Shown: positions 6,709-14,498, numbered from the stretch's first letter. The stretch is DNA of 15,933 bases from FEN-680 sp036845225 (GCA_036845225.1 DAIUEJ010000057.1:1-15933), one strand, 5' to 3'. Numbers and translations: made by a program. The notes: generated by a model not told the origin, from the sequence alone.

Positions 6709-8220
6709 ATGTTACGGACCAAGGAACAGTACCACGAAGACATGTTCGCCATGAAGCCGAACATCTTCATCGGGGGAGAGAGGGTAGGCAGGGACGACCA
6801 TCGGTTGAGGCCAGGGATAAACGTCCTGGACGTTACCTTTGACCTCGCCCAGGACCCCGAGTGGAAAGGCCTGGCGACAGCGATCTCCCCGATCACGGGG
6901 GAGGAGATAAGCCGCTGGGCTCACCTGCCCCAGAGCCCTTACGACCTGATGCAGAAGCAGAAGCTCATACGGCTCTCCGCCCGCAGGGTCGGTGGGTGCA
7001 TTCAGCGCTGTATGGGTCACGACGCGATCAACGCTCTCGCCATCTGCACGAAGGAGATGGACGAGAAGCTGGGGACGGACTACCACAAGAGGTTCATCGA
7101 CTGGCTGCGCATGTACCACGACAAGGACCTCGACGGCTGCTGCGCCCAGACCGACAGCAAGGGCGACAGGACCAAGCGGCCCAGCGAGCAGGAGAACCCG
7201 AACGCGTACGTCCACATAGTCGAGAAGAGGGAAGACGGGATAGTGGTCAGCGGGGTCAAGATGTCGATCACGCAGGTGGCTTACGCGGACGAGATAATCG
7301 TCCTGCCGACCCGCGCCCTCGGTGAAGAGGACAAGGACTACGCAGTTGCCTTCGCCATCCCCGCGGACGCCGACGGCATAAGCCTGGTGACGCGTCCCGT
7401 CTGGCTCAGGGACAAGGACGACGAGGAGGCATCACCCTTCTGCAAGTACGGCGTCTCCGATTCAGTGATCATCTTCGACAACGTCTTCATCCCGTTGGAA
7501 AGGGTGTTTATGGCGGGCGAGTTCCAGTTCGGGCGCAGGGTCGCGCTACTGTTCGCGGACTCCCACAGGCACAGCTACTCGGGATGCAAGCCAGGTGTCT
7601 CAGACATATTGTGCGGGACCACCGCGCTGGCCGCGGAGGCCAACAATATCCAGAAGATCGCGCACGTGAAGGAGAAGCTGTCCGAGTTCGCGGGCGCCGC
7701 TGAGCTGGCGTTCGCCGCGGGCATCGCCGCCGCGGTCTTCGGCGAGAAGACGTCGAGCGGGGTCTTCTTCCCCAACACGATCTACGCCAACGTCGGTCGG
7801 AGGATGACGGGAGAGCTCATATATCACGAGTACAACATCCTCACCGAGATAGCGGGCGGGATAGCGGTAACGCTACCCTTCGAGGGCGATTTCCACGCGG
7901 AGGAGACCAGGAAGGCGCTTGAGGAGTTCATCGTGCGCAACCCGAAGCTGTCTCCCGAGATATCCCTGAAGATCTGGAAGTTCGTCGAGAGCATCGGGGC
8001 TTCCCCGATGTCAGCATGGTACGAGATCGCGGGAGTCCACGGCGGAGGGTCTCCCATCATGGAGACGATCTCGCTGAACGCGGGGTACGACTTCGAATCC
8101 AAGAAGAACGTGGCCAGGTATCTCGCAGGCATCGACGACGTGCTAGACGATTCGAAGGACCGGGGAGTCAAACCGACTTTCGGCGACAGCCTGGTCGAGG
8201 ACCACTCGACAGACGAATAG
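6709..8220 (+). CDS. AbfD-like radical dehydratase (4-hydroxybutyryl-CoA dehydratase family)
   Basis: A 503-residue flavin/[4Fe-4S] enzyme of the 4-hydroxybutyryl-CoA dehydratase (AbfD)/HpaB superfamily; AbfD is about 490 residues and removes water from 4-hydroxybutyryl-CoA through a ketyl radical. The four cluster ligands of AbfD (Cys99, Cys103, His292, Cys299) match Cys97, Cys101 (GGCIQRCMGHD), His286 and Cys293 (SHRHSYSGCKPG), with identical spacing within each pair. Gln99, Tyr290 and Lys294 fall at the places of active-site Gln101, Tyr296 and Lys300. At the offset of Glu257 there is Asp251, and the C-terminal region reads YEIAGVHGGGSP, so the second catalytic glutamate is uncertain. I therefore call the family but not the substrate. 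ATG 6709 follows AAAGGAAG; the frame extends upstream to ATG 6625, but those 28 arginine- and glycine-rich residues do not look native. Confidence 0.88.
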   Translation: MLRTKEQYHEDMFAMKPNIFIGGERVGRDDHRLRPGINVLDVTFDLAQDPEWKGLATAISPITGEEISRWAHLPQSPYDLMQKQKLIRLSARRVGGCIQRCMGHDAINALAICTKEMDEKLGTDYHKRFIDWLRMYHDKDLDGCCAQTDSKGDRTKRPSEQENPNAYVHIVEKREDGIVVSGVKMSITQVAYADEIIVLPTRALGEEDKDYAVAFAIPADADGISLVTRPVWLRDKDDEEASPFCKYGVSDSVIIFDNVFIPLERVFMAGEFQFGRRVALLFADSHRHSYSGCKPGVSDILCGTTALAAEANNIQKIAHVKEKLSEFAGAAELAFAAGIAAAVFGEKTSSGVFFPNTIYANVGRRMTGELIYHEYNILTEIAGGIAVTLPFEGDFHAEETRKALEEFIVRNPKLSPEISLKIWKFVESIGASPMSAWYEIAGVHGGGSPIMETISLNAGYDFESKKNVARYLAGIDDVLDDSKDRGVKPTFGDSLVEDHSTDE

Positions 8221-8263
8221 GTCCTGCCCGTGAAGGTAAAGGTGACAATAAAAGGAGTGAGAG

Positions 8264-9313
8264 ATGAAGGGTGAAATGAAGGCGGCAAGGTTCTACGAGG
8301 TCAACGAACCACTGAAGATCGAGACGATACCGATACCCGAGATCGGGCCCGACGAAGTCCTGGTCGATGTCAAGGCCTGTGGGATCTGCGGCTCTGACAT
8401 CCACATAGTCTTCGAGGGTGTAACGCCCACTGGCTTCCTGCCGATCACGCTAGGCCACGAGCCGGCCGGCGTCATCGCGGAGCTGGGGGAGAACGTGGAC
8501 GACTGGAAGGTGGGTGACAGGGTCGCGGTCAGCTCCATAGTCACCTGCGGCAAATGCTACAACTGCCTGCGCGGACGGGAATCCGTCTGCACTAACAGGA
8601 AGCTCCTGGGAATCCACCTCAACGGCGGGCTCGCAGAGTACATGGCCACCCCCCGGGCGAACCTTGTCAAGCTTGACGACAACGTCCCGTTCGACCAGGG
8701 CGCCGCCGTGACGGACGCCGTCGCGACGCCGTTCCACGCGGTTGCGATACGCGGGAAGCTCTGCGTGGGCGAGACCGTCGCGGTCGTCGGCTGCGGCGGG
8801 CTCGGCATCCACGCCGTGCAGCTCGCGAGCATAGGCGGGGCGTCCAAGGTCATAGCGATCGACGTGGACGACGAGATCCTCGAGAGGACGAAGAAGGTCG
8901 GCGCCACCGATACCGTGAACATCCGCGGGGGCGACGCGGTCGCGCGTGTGAAAGAGATAGCGGGCGGCATCGGCGTGGACCTCGCGATGGAGTTCGTGGG
9001 GCGCCAGGACACGATAGCAATGGGCGTGGAGTCCTTGAAGATAGGGGGCCGCTGTGTTGTCTGCGGCCTGGGACCCGACAACATCAGCGTCCTGCCCCCG
9101 ACCATCTTCGTCAGGGCCGAGCTCTCGGTGATCGGCTCCTACGGCTGGGACCGAATTGACATCGGCAGCGCCCTCGGCCTGATCGCGGCTGGAAAGCTGG
9201 ACATCTCGGGCTCAATCACCGAGCGGTTCGCCCTGGACGACGTCAACACGGCTCTGGACCACCTGCTCAATAAGGTGGGCAAGCCGATACGCATTGTCCT
9301 CACGCAGGACTGA
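8264..9313 (+). CDS. Zinc-dependent MDR alcohol dehydrogenase
   Basis: A 349-residue medium-chain dehydrogenase/reductase that oxidises an alcohol or reduces a ketone/aldehyde with NAD(P). Catalytic zinc residues are visible as Cys42 (CGICGSD) and His65-Glu66 (GHEPAG). The structural zinc set is Cys95, Cys98, Cys101 and Cys109. The Rossmann motif GCGGLG is at 176-181, followed by an acidic strand end (VIAIDVDD) that favours NAD+ over NADP+. It resembles threonine/sorbitol dehydrogenase-like members; 6-hydroxycyclohexenecarbonyl-CoA dehydrogenase is also in this superfamily, so a CoA-bound substrate is possible. AGGAG (8253-8257) sits 6 bases before ATG 8264; ATG 8276 is an alternative. It is 43 bases after the dehydratase gene and probably cotranscribed. 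Confidence 0.92.
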   Translation: MKGEMKAARFYEVNEPLKIETIPIPEIGPDEVLVDVKACGICGSDIHIVFEGVTPTGFLPITLGHEPAGVIAELGENVDDWKVGDRVAVSSIVTCGKCYNCLRGRESVCTNRKLLGIHLNGGLAEYMATPRANLVKLDDNVPFDQGAAVTDAVATPFHAVAIRGKLCVGETVAVVGCGGLGIHAVQLASIGGASKVIAIDVDDEILERTKKVGATDTVNIRGGDAVARVKEIAGGIGVDLAMEFVGRQDTIAMGVESLKIGGRCVVCGLGPDNISVLPPTIFVRAELSVIGSYGWDRIDIGSALGLIAAGKLDISGSITERFALDDVNTALDHLLNKVGKPIRIVLTQD

Positions 9314-9318
9314 GGCGC

Positions 9319-9330
9319 TGTCGTACGACA
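9319..9330. repeat. Perfect 12-bp palindrome
   Basis: TGTCGTACGACA equals its own reverse complement and starts 6 bases after the alcohol dehydrogenase stop codon, in the 115-base gap before the phosphotriesterase-like gene. The size suits a dimeric regulator's operator; as RNA it could form only a poor hairpin because there is no loop. Confidence 0.4.
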
Positions 9331-9428
9331 CGCCCCTGAACAGGAGGTGGTTCAAAAGCTGATGGACCGTGAAATGGGCAGCGATGCAACGACAGGTAAC
9401 GCCGATTTGACGCAAGGAGGACAAGCAA

Positions 9429-10400
9429 ATGGCAAAGACGGTTAACACGGTGACTGGCCCGATCTCCACGAAAGAGCTCGGAGTCACCCTCATGCACGAG
9501 CACATACAGTACGACTATGCAGGCTGGTACGCGAACACGTGCCAGAAATACGACAAAGAGAAGGCGCGCAAGATCGCCCTCAAGGCCCTGAACGATGTCA
9601 AGGCCGAGGGGGTCATGACTTACGTAGACGCGACGCCTAACGATTCGGGCAGGGACCCCGAGTTCCTGAAGGAGCTGTCCGAGGCTTCGGGAGTCAAGAT
9701 TGTATGCACTACGGGGCTGTACACTGAAGGCCAGGGCGGCGCCCCGTACTTCAAGTTCCGCGGCGGGCTCGAGGACGTGGTCGACATGATGCAGAATATC
9801 TTCGTGACCGAGCTCACCAAGGGCATATGTGACACGGGGATAAAGGCGGGCATCATCAAGGTCGCGACCGGCCAGGATGTCATAACCGATTTCGAGAAGA
9901 GCATACTGCAGGCCGCGGGCCGCGCCCAGAAGGACACAGGGATCCCGGTCATCACCCACACCGAGGCGGGAACGATGGGTCCCGAGCAGGTCGATATCCT
10001 GGTCGAGGCGGGCGCCAGCCCGAAGCAGCTCTCCATAGGGCACGCAGGGGGATCCGCGGACCTCAAATACCACTGCGAGATACTTGACAAGGGAGTCTTC
10101 CTCGCGTTCGACAGGCTCGGCCTGGACGCCGACCTCTGGAAGGCCGGCCCCGACAAGTTCCGCATCGGTTCCATCGTGGGCCTCATCGCGATGGGTTATG
10201 CCGACCAGTTGATATTCTCCCATGATGTGGTGCTCAACTGGCCCGGCGGGGACGTCGTGCTTCCCGAGGAGTTCGTGGGCAACTGGTACCCGACCCACGT
10301 CTTCCAGCACATCATCCCGAAGCTGAAGGAGTCGGGTGTGACCGACGACCAGATCGAGACGATCATGGTCAAGAACCCCAGGCGGCTCTTCGAGGGCTAA
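9429..10400 (+). CDS. Phosphotriesterase-family metal-dependent hydrolase (possible lactonase)
   Basis: A 323-residue amidohydrolase-superfamily protein of the phosphotriesterase branch, whose members hydrolyse organophosphates, lactones or esters with two metal ions. The complete metal site is visible: His23 and His25 (LMHEHIQ), Lys144 (GIIKVATG, the lysine that is carboxylated in the family), His177 (VITHTEAG), His205 (SIGHAGGS) and Asp266 (FSHDVVLNW). The start TVNTVTGPISTKELGVTLMHEH is typical of phosphotriesterase-like lactonases and homology proteins. No signal peptide is present, so it acts in the cytoplasm. AAGGAGG (9414-9420) precedes the ATG. Placed among CoA-pathway genes it most plausibly opens a lactone or cleaves an ester to supply a hydroxy acid; this is inference, since natural substrates in the family vary. 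Confidence 0.9.
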   Translation: MAKTVNTVTGPISTKELGVTLMHEHIQYDYAGWYANTCQKYDKEKARKIALKALNDVKAEGVMTYVDATPNDSGRDPEFLKELSEASGVKIVCTTGLYTEGQGGAPYFKFRGGLEDVVDMMQNIFVTELTKGICDTGIKAGIIKVATGQDVITDFEKSILQAAGRAQKDTGIPVITHTEAGTMGPEQVDILVEAGASPKQLSIGHAGGSADLKYHCEILDKGVFLAFDRLGLDADLWKAGPDKFRIGSIVGLIAMGYADQLIFSHDVVLNWPGGDVVLPEEFVGNWYPTHVFQHIIPKLKESGVTDDQIETIMVKNPRRLFEG

Positions 10401-10428
10401 ACAGCCCGGCCGCGACGAAGCTGGCCCC

Positions 10429-10463
10429 GAGCCGGATCAGAGATACTGAGACTGGTCCGGCTC
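10429..10463 (+). repeat. Intercistronic hairpin
   Basis: GAGCCGGATCAG (10429-10440) pairs with CTGGTCCGGCTC (10452-10463) over 12 positions with a single G-U wobble and an 11-base loop. It lies in the 100-base gap between the hydrolase and the second SDR, 25 bases before that gene's ribosome site. With no T tract it is more likely an mRNA-stability, processing or attenuation element than a simple terminator. Confidence 0.55.
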
Positions 10464-10500
10464 CCGGACCTCAGCGATTACTTCACCAGGAGGTGTCGAC

Positions 10501-11313
10501 ATGACGGACAAGGACAAGGACTGGACGATCGACAGATGGATGTACCGGCCACAGGACATGTTCAGCGTCGAGGACAAGGTGACTCTCGTGACGGGAGCCG
10601 CCTCGGGGCTTGGCAGGGCCATCGCGCTCGGGTTCGACTCCCTCGGCGCCAAGGTAATACTGGCGGACGTGGATGAAGAGGGGATGGAGACGACGGCTGG
10701 AGAGTGTATCGGTGGAGACGTCTTGAAGGTGAGGCTCGATGTGACGGACCTGGACAGCGTGCAGGGCGCGGTCAGGCAGGTCATGGACAGGCATGGGAGG
10801 ATAGACGTCTCGTTCAACATCCCCGGGATCAACATCAGGAAACCTGCCCTCGAGCTGTCCTACGAGGAGTTCGACAGGATAATCGGCATAAACCTCTTCG
10901 GCGTCTACAGGTGCGCCAGGGAGGTCGGAAGGGTGATGGTCGACCAGAAGAGCGGCAGCATGATCAACATGGCCTCGGTCTTCGCCGAGATCATGATGGC
11001 AAAACAGGTCGGGTACGCGACCAGCAAGGGCGCCGTGCGCCAGATGACAAGGGTGCTCGCCGCCGAGTGGGCACCGAACGTGCGCGTCAACGCGATCGGC
11101 CCAGGCTACATCGAAACGCCGCTTGTGAAGCAGGTTATGGTGGACAAGGAATGGTACGAGAACATCAGAAGGCAGAACATGCTCGGACGGTTGGGCAAGC
11201 CCGAGGAGATAGTGGGCCCCGCCGTTTTCCTGGCTTCTGACGCAAGCAGCCTCGCAACGGGCCTGCTGTTGATAGTGGACGGTGGATGGTATGGCTTCGG
11301 CGGGCCCGTATAG
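10501..11313 (+). CDS. SDR-family oxidoreductase (second, with NIPG motif)
   Basis: A 270-residue classical SDR. The cofactor motif TGAASGLG is at residues 31-38 and strand 2 ends in an acidic residue (ILADVDEEG), which favours NAD(H). Catalytic residues Ser159, Tyr172 and Lys176 (YATSK) have normal spacing. The usual NNAG motif is replaced by NIPG (Asn106-Ile-Pro-Gly109), keeping the Asn but putting Pro in place of Ala. A 20-residue N-terminal tail (DKDWTIDRWMYRPQDMF) precedes the first strand. AGGAGGT (10488-10494) supports the ATG. The other SDR in the cluster keeps NCAG, and the two differ clearly, so they probably act on different intermediates rather than being a recent duplication. A 3-hydroxyacyl-CoA or polyol-type dehydrogenase role would fit. 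Confidence 0.9.
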   Translation: MTDKDKDWTIDRWMYRPQDMFSVEDKVTLVTGAASGLGRAIALGFDSLGAKVILADVDEEGMETTAGECIGGDVLKVRLDVTDLDSVQGAVRQVMDRHGRIDVSFNIPGINIRKPALELSYEEFDRIIGINLFGVYRCAREVGRVMVDQKSGSMINMASVFAEIMMAKQVGYATSKGAVRQMTRVLAAEWAPNVRVNAIGPGYIETPLVKQVMVDKEWYENIRRQNMLGRLGKPEEIVGPAVFLASDASSLATGLLLIVDGGWYGFGGPV

Positions 11314-11326
11314 GTCCGCCCGCCGA
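11297..11326 (+). terminator. Hairpin spanning the second SDR's stop codon
   Basis: TCGGCGGGC (11297-11305) and GCCCGCCGA (11318-11326) are exact reverse complements with a 12-base loop that contains the TAG stop (11311-11313). The stem is very GC-rich, but the following bases are not a T tract. It could act as a weak or factor-dependent terminator, or protect the 3' end of the upstream message. The next gene starts 178 bases after the stop. Confidence 0.35.
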
Positions 11327-11491
11327 GCGTAAGAGTTACCTGGCAGGGGGCGCGTCTCACGGGAGGGTTCATCCGCCCAGGAGTTGGGGGGAGCTCTCTC
11401 GGTGGACGCCCCGAGGGAAGATGATCCAGCTCGCAGGCCGAGCGACATAACGAAGCTTTTAATCTTCAAACGACGAAATGTGGAGACGAAG

Positions 11492-12892
11492 ATGGTTGAC
11501 GAGGCCCACAAACGAGACCGGGTGGCCATGCGGGAGCAGGAGGCTGAGGAGCGCATCCGCAATTTCAACGAGGTCGCGCTCGGGTACACCCTCGAGGAAG
11601 GGGTGTTGGAGGCGTCGCGATGCCTGCAGTGCAAGAAGGTCCCATGCGTGAGCGGGTGCCCGGTGGAAGTCGACATACCGGCCTTCATCGAGCGCATCAG
11701 GGAGCGGGATCCCCTGGGGGCGGTCGCGATAATAAAGGAGAACAACAACCTCCCGGCGATCTGCGGGCGGGTCTGCCCGCAGGAGAGCCAGTGCGAGAAG
11801 AGCTGCACGCTCTCCAAGAAGGGGAACCCAGTCGCTATCGGCAGGCTTGAGAGGCTAGCGGCGGACTACGAGGCGGACAGCGGCATGGCTCGCGCGCCGG
11901 AGAAAGCGAGCCCTACGGGGATGAAGGCGGCGGTCATCGGGGCAGGCCCGGCCGGCTTGAGCTGCGCCGGGGACCTGGCCAGGCTTGGCCACGAGGTCAC
12001 CCTCTTTGAGGCTCTGCACGCCCCGGGTGGCGTGCTGGCGTACGGCATCCCCGAGTTCAGGCTGCCGAAAGCGGTCATACGCAGGGAGGTTGATTACATC
12101 GCCTCCCTCGGGGTGCGCCTGGAATACGACAAGGTGGTCGGACGGACAATCAGGATGCAGAACCTGCTTGAAGACGGCTATTCCAGCGCGTTCATAGGCA
12201 TCGGCGCGGGGCTGCCTGTCTTCATGGGTATCCCAGGGGAAAACCTCAACGGGGTCTACTCGGCGAACGAGTACCTGACCAGGTCGAACCTGATGAAGGC
12301 CTACCTCTTTCCTGATTACGATACCCCGATAAAGCTGGGCCGCCGCATAGCAGTGGTAGGTGGAGGCAACGTGGCGCTGGACAGCGCCCGCACAGCCCTT
12401 CGCCTGGGCGCCGAGGAGGTATTCCTCGTCTATCGGAGGTCACGCGAAGAGATGCCAGCTCGGGCGGAGGAGGCGGTACATGCCATGGAGGAAGGCGTGA
12501 AGTTCCGCTTCCTGACCCTTCCGACTGAGATAAGGGGAGAAGGCGGTCGGGCCCGCGGTATGAACTGCATTCAGATGGAGCTGGGAGAGCCAGACGAGAG
12601 CGGGAGGAGAAGGCCCGTACCGATCGAGGGCTCGGATTTCGAGATCGTCTGCGACCTGGTGATAATGGCCATCGGCACCCGCGCGAACCCGCTGCTCCCA
12701 GGTACGCTTCCTGAGCTGAATCTGAACAGGCGGGGCTATATCGAAGCCTACGGGGAGACCGGCGAGACCACAATGCCGGGGGTCTACTCCGGAGGAGACA
12801 TTGTCACCGGTTCGGCCACCGTGATCGAGGCGATGGGCGCTGGGAAGGTCGCGGCCCGCGCGATGAACCGCAGGATGATCGGGGAAGCTTGA
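11492..12892 (+). CDS. nfnB: NfnB-like FAD/iron-sulfur oxidoreductase large subunit (GltD family)
   Basis: A 466-residue GltD/NfnB-type flavoprotein; NfnB is about 468 residues and, with NfnA, couples NADPH to NADH and ferredoxin by electron bifurcation. The N-terminal domain carries two [4Fe-4S] cysteine sets: Cys44, 47, 52, 56 (CLQCKKVPCVSGCP) and Cys91, 95, 101, 105 (CGRVCPQESQCEKSC). FAD binds at GAGPAGL (150-156) and NADPH at GGGNVALD (about 290-297); a second FAD motif is GVYSGGDIVTGSATV. The text RIRNFNEVALGYTLEE aligns with Nfn/sulfide dehydrogenase N-termini, so I start at ATG 11492 behind GGAG (11482-11485) rather than at GTG 11384. Its partner follows directly, in L-then-S order. 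A glutamate synthase small subunit is unlikely because the neighbour is NfnA-like and no GltB is present. Confidence 0.88.
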   Translation: MVDEAHKRDRVAMREQEAEERIRNFNEVALGYTLEEGVLEASRCLQCKKVPCVSGCPVEVDIPAFIERIRERDPLGAVAIIKENNNLPAICGRVCPQESQCEKSCTLSKKGNPVAIGRLERLAADYEADSGMARAPEKASPTGMKAAVIGAGPAGLSCAGDLARLGHEVTLFEALHAPGGVLAYGIPEFRLPKAVIRREVDYIASLGVRLEYDKVVGRTIRMQNLLEDGYSSAFIGIGAGLPVFMGIPGENLNGVYSANEYLTRSNLMKAYLFPDYDTPIKLGRRIAVVGGGNVALDSARTALRLGAEEVFLVYRRSREEMPARAEEAVHAMEEGVKFRFLTLPTEIRGEGGRARGMNCIQMELGEPDESGRRRPVPIEGSDFEIVCDLVIMAIGTRANPLLPGTLPELNLNRRGYIEAYGETGETTMPGVYSGGDIVTGSATVIEAMGAGKVAARAMNRRMIGEA

Positions 12893-12961
12893 CATGCCCG
12901 GTGTGTGTGACGACGGCGGGCTGAACCAACCGATAACGACTAGATAAGAGGAGCAGGGACG

Positions 12962-13816
12962 GTGTCCTTCACTATCATTTCAAAGGACAGGTTCTCGGAG
13001 AACGTGTTCGCAATGCGACTGCGGGCGCCGGACATAGCGCGGGAAGCGCTCGCCGGCCAGTTTGCGATCCTTCGCATAGACGAGACGGGAGAGCGCTTTC
13101 CGCTCACGCTGTGTGACTGGTCTGCCGAGGAGGCCTGGACACTGGTGGTGTTCCAGGTGGTGGGGGCCTCCACGGAAAAGCTCAGCAGGATGGACCTCGG
13201 GGACGAGCTGGCCGACGTCGTTGGGCCGCTTGGCGTCCCTTCCGAGATCGACCGGGTGGGCAAAGTGATGTGTGTTGGCGGCGGTGTCGGCATCGCCGCC
13301 GTTCTTCCGATATGCCGCGCGCTCAAGCAGGCGGGAAACGAGGTCCTTAGCATCATCGGGGCTCGCGGCGCGGACATGCTCATACTCGAGCGGGAGATGA
13401 GAGAGACTTCGGACCGCCTCATCGTCATGACGGACGACGGGAGCGCGGGCCGGAAAGGGCTGGTCACGAGAGCGATGGAAGAGGAGCTCCGGGCCGGCGG
13501 TGCCGACCTGGTGCTGGCGATCGGCCCCGCGGTGATGATGAAGTTCGCGAGCGAGGCGACCAGGCCGTTTCAGGCGCCCATGAGGGTAAGCCTCAACTCC
13601 ATCATGCTAGACGGGACCGGCATGTGCGGCACCTGCCGGGTCGAGGTCGACGGAGTGACCAGGTTCGCATGCGTGGAGGGGCCGGAATTCGACGGATATG
13701 CGGTCGACTGGGACCTTCTCCTGAACCGGCTCTCGCAGTACAAGGAGGAAGAAGCGGTGGCCGTGGAACGATCGAGGACCTGTGATTGCGGCAGCCGTGG
13801 AGTGCGCGAAGGATAA
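12962..13816 (+). CDS. nfnA: NfnA-like FAD/[2Fe-2S] subunit (PyrK/ferredoxin-NADP reductase fold)
   Basis: A 284-residue protein with the ferredoxin reductase fold shared by PyrK and NfnA. FAD-binding positions include RFPLTLCDW, the NAD site is VMCVGGGVGIAAVLPICRAL near residue 105, and the C-terminal [2Fe-2S] site is DGTGMCGTCRV with FACVEGPEFDG. Asp217, Cys222, Cys225 and Cys237 match the unusual one-Asp, three-Cys cluster ligation described for NfnA, whereas PyrK has four cysteines; with the GltD-like gene beside it this favours Nfn over dihydroorotate dehydrogenase. The tail (TCDCGSRG) adds two more cysteines. Start is GTG 12962, 7 bases after AGAGGAG (12948-12954); no ATG is suitably placed. 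It should feed reducing equivalents between NADH, NADPH and ferredoxin for the cluster's dehydrogenases. Confidence 0.87.
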   Translation: MSFTIISKDRFSENVFAMRLRAPDIAREALAGQFAILRIDETGERFPLTLCDWSAEEAWTLVVFQVVGASTEKLSRMDLGDELADVVGPLGVPSEIDRVGKVMCVGGGVGIAAVLPICRALKQAGNEVLSIIGARGADMLILEREMRETSDRLIVMTDDGSAGRKGLVTRAMEEELRAGGADLVLAIGPAVMMKFASEATRPFQAPMRVSLNSIMLDGTGMCGTCRVEVDGVTRFACVEGPEFDGYAVDWDLLLNRLSQYKEEEAVAVERSRTCDCGSRGVREG

Positions 13817-13879
13817 CGATCGACAAGATGTCGGAGCCCGGCACGGCCGGCTGGCGCGAGGCAATAGAAGGAGAATGCC

Positions 13880-14407
13880 ATGACAGACGCATCCAGAAAA
13901 AAGCAGGAAGCGATGGAGAAAGCCTACAGGACGGCTTTCGATTACGAACGCGAATATGGGGGTTGTTCGCAGTGCGTCGTGGCGGCCGTCTCGGAGACTG
14001 CGGGGCCGATCCCAGATGAGGTGTTTAAGGCAAGCCACGCCCTGGCGGCAGGCGGCGCGCTGACGTGCCGGGGGACGTGCGGCGCTCTCGCTGGCGGGAT
14101 GCTCGCCCTAAGCGCGAGCCACGGGCGCGACAGGGAGAACTTCGGGAACGGCCGTTTCATCAACTCCTACGTCCTGGCGAAGAAGCTGCAGGAGCGGTTC
14201 GTGGAAGAGTTCGGCAGCACCGCCTGCCCCGACGTACAAACTAGGATAATGGGGCGTTCGTTCGACCTGTGGGACCCGCAAGACTACAAGGCCTTCGAGG
14301 CCGCGGGCGGCCATGCGGACAAGTGCCCGGACGTGGTCGGCAAGGCGGCCATGTGGACGGTTGAGGTCCTGCTGGACGAGGAAGAGAAGGAAAGTGCCGG
14401 CGGCTAG
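13880..14407 (+). CDS. C_GCAxxG_C_C-family cysteine-rich protein
   Basis: A 175-residue protein of the C_GCAxxG_C_C family, a group of putative redox-active proteins common in anaerobes and without a firmly assigned reaction. All six expected cysteines are visible: Cys29 and Cys32 (GGCSQCV), Cys63 and Cys67 (CRGTCGALAGGM), Cys116 (TACPDV) and Cys149 (DKCPDVVGKAA). No signal peptide or membrane helix is seen, so it is cytoplasmic. AGAAGGAG around 13867-13874 supports ATG 13880. It follows the NfnA-like gene by 63 bases, which suggests it receives electrons from, or protects, the flavin/iron-sulfur system (inference). It ends in an acidic tail. The family call is firm; the function is not. Confidence 0.85.
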   Translation: MTDASRKKQEAMEKAYRTAFDYEREYGGCSQCVVAAVSETAGPIPDEVFKASHALAAGGALTCRGTCGALAGGMLALSASHGRDRENFGNGRFINSYVLAKKLQERFVEEFGSTACPDVQTRIMGRSFDLWDPQDYKAFEAAGGHADKCPDVVGKAAMWTVEVLLDEEEKESAGG

Positions 14408-14465
14408 AGCCCGTTCCCTTTCGGTGCCGCTTGCCTGCGGGCATCGCAATTAGTAACCTTGCGTC

Positions 14466-14498
14466 TGCGAGAGGTACTGACCGACTCTCGCACCTTTT
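14466..14498 (+). terminator. Terminator-like hairpin before the thiolase gene
   Basis: TGCGAGAG (14466-14473) and CTCTCGCA (14485-14492) form a perfect 8-bp stem with an 11-base loop, followed by CCTTTT. This resembles a weak intrinsic terminator and lies only 21 bases before the thiolase ATG. CCTTT (14493-14497) can also pair with AAAGG (14504-14508) next to the ribosome site, so the region could attenuate thiolase expression. Confidence 0.45.

Noticed and set aside
9300..10310. Minus-strand frame of 336 codons opposite the phosphotriesterase-like gene
   Set aside because: The plus strand encodes a full metal-site hydrolase; the opposite frame is an effect of G/C third positions.
11384..11491. 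N-terminal extension of the NfnB-like protein from GTG 11384
   Set aside because: Family N-termini begin near the RIRNFNEVALGYT segment; ATG 11492 has GGAG at good spacing and gives 466 residues.
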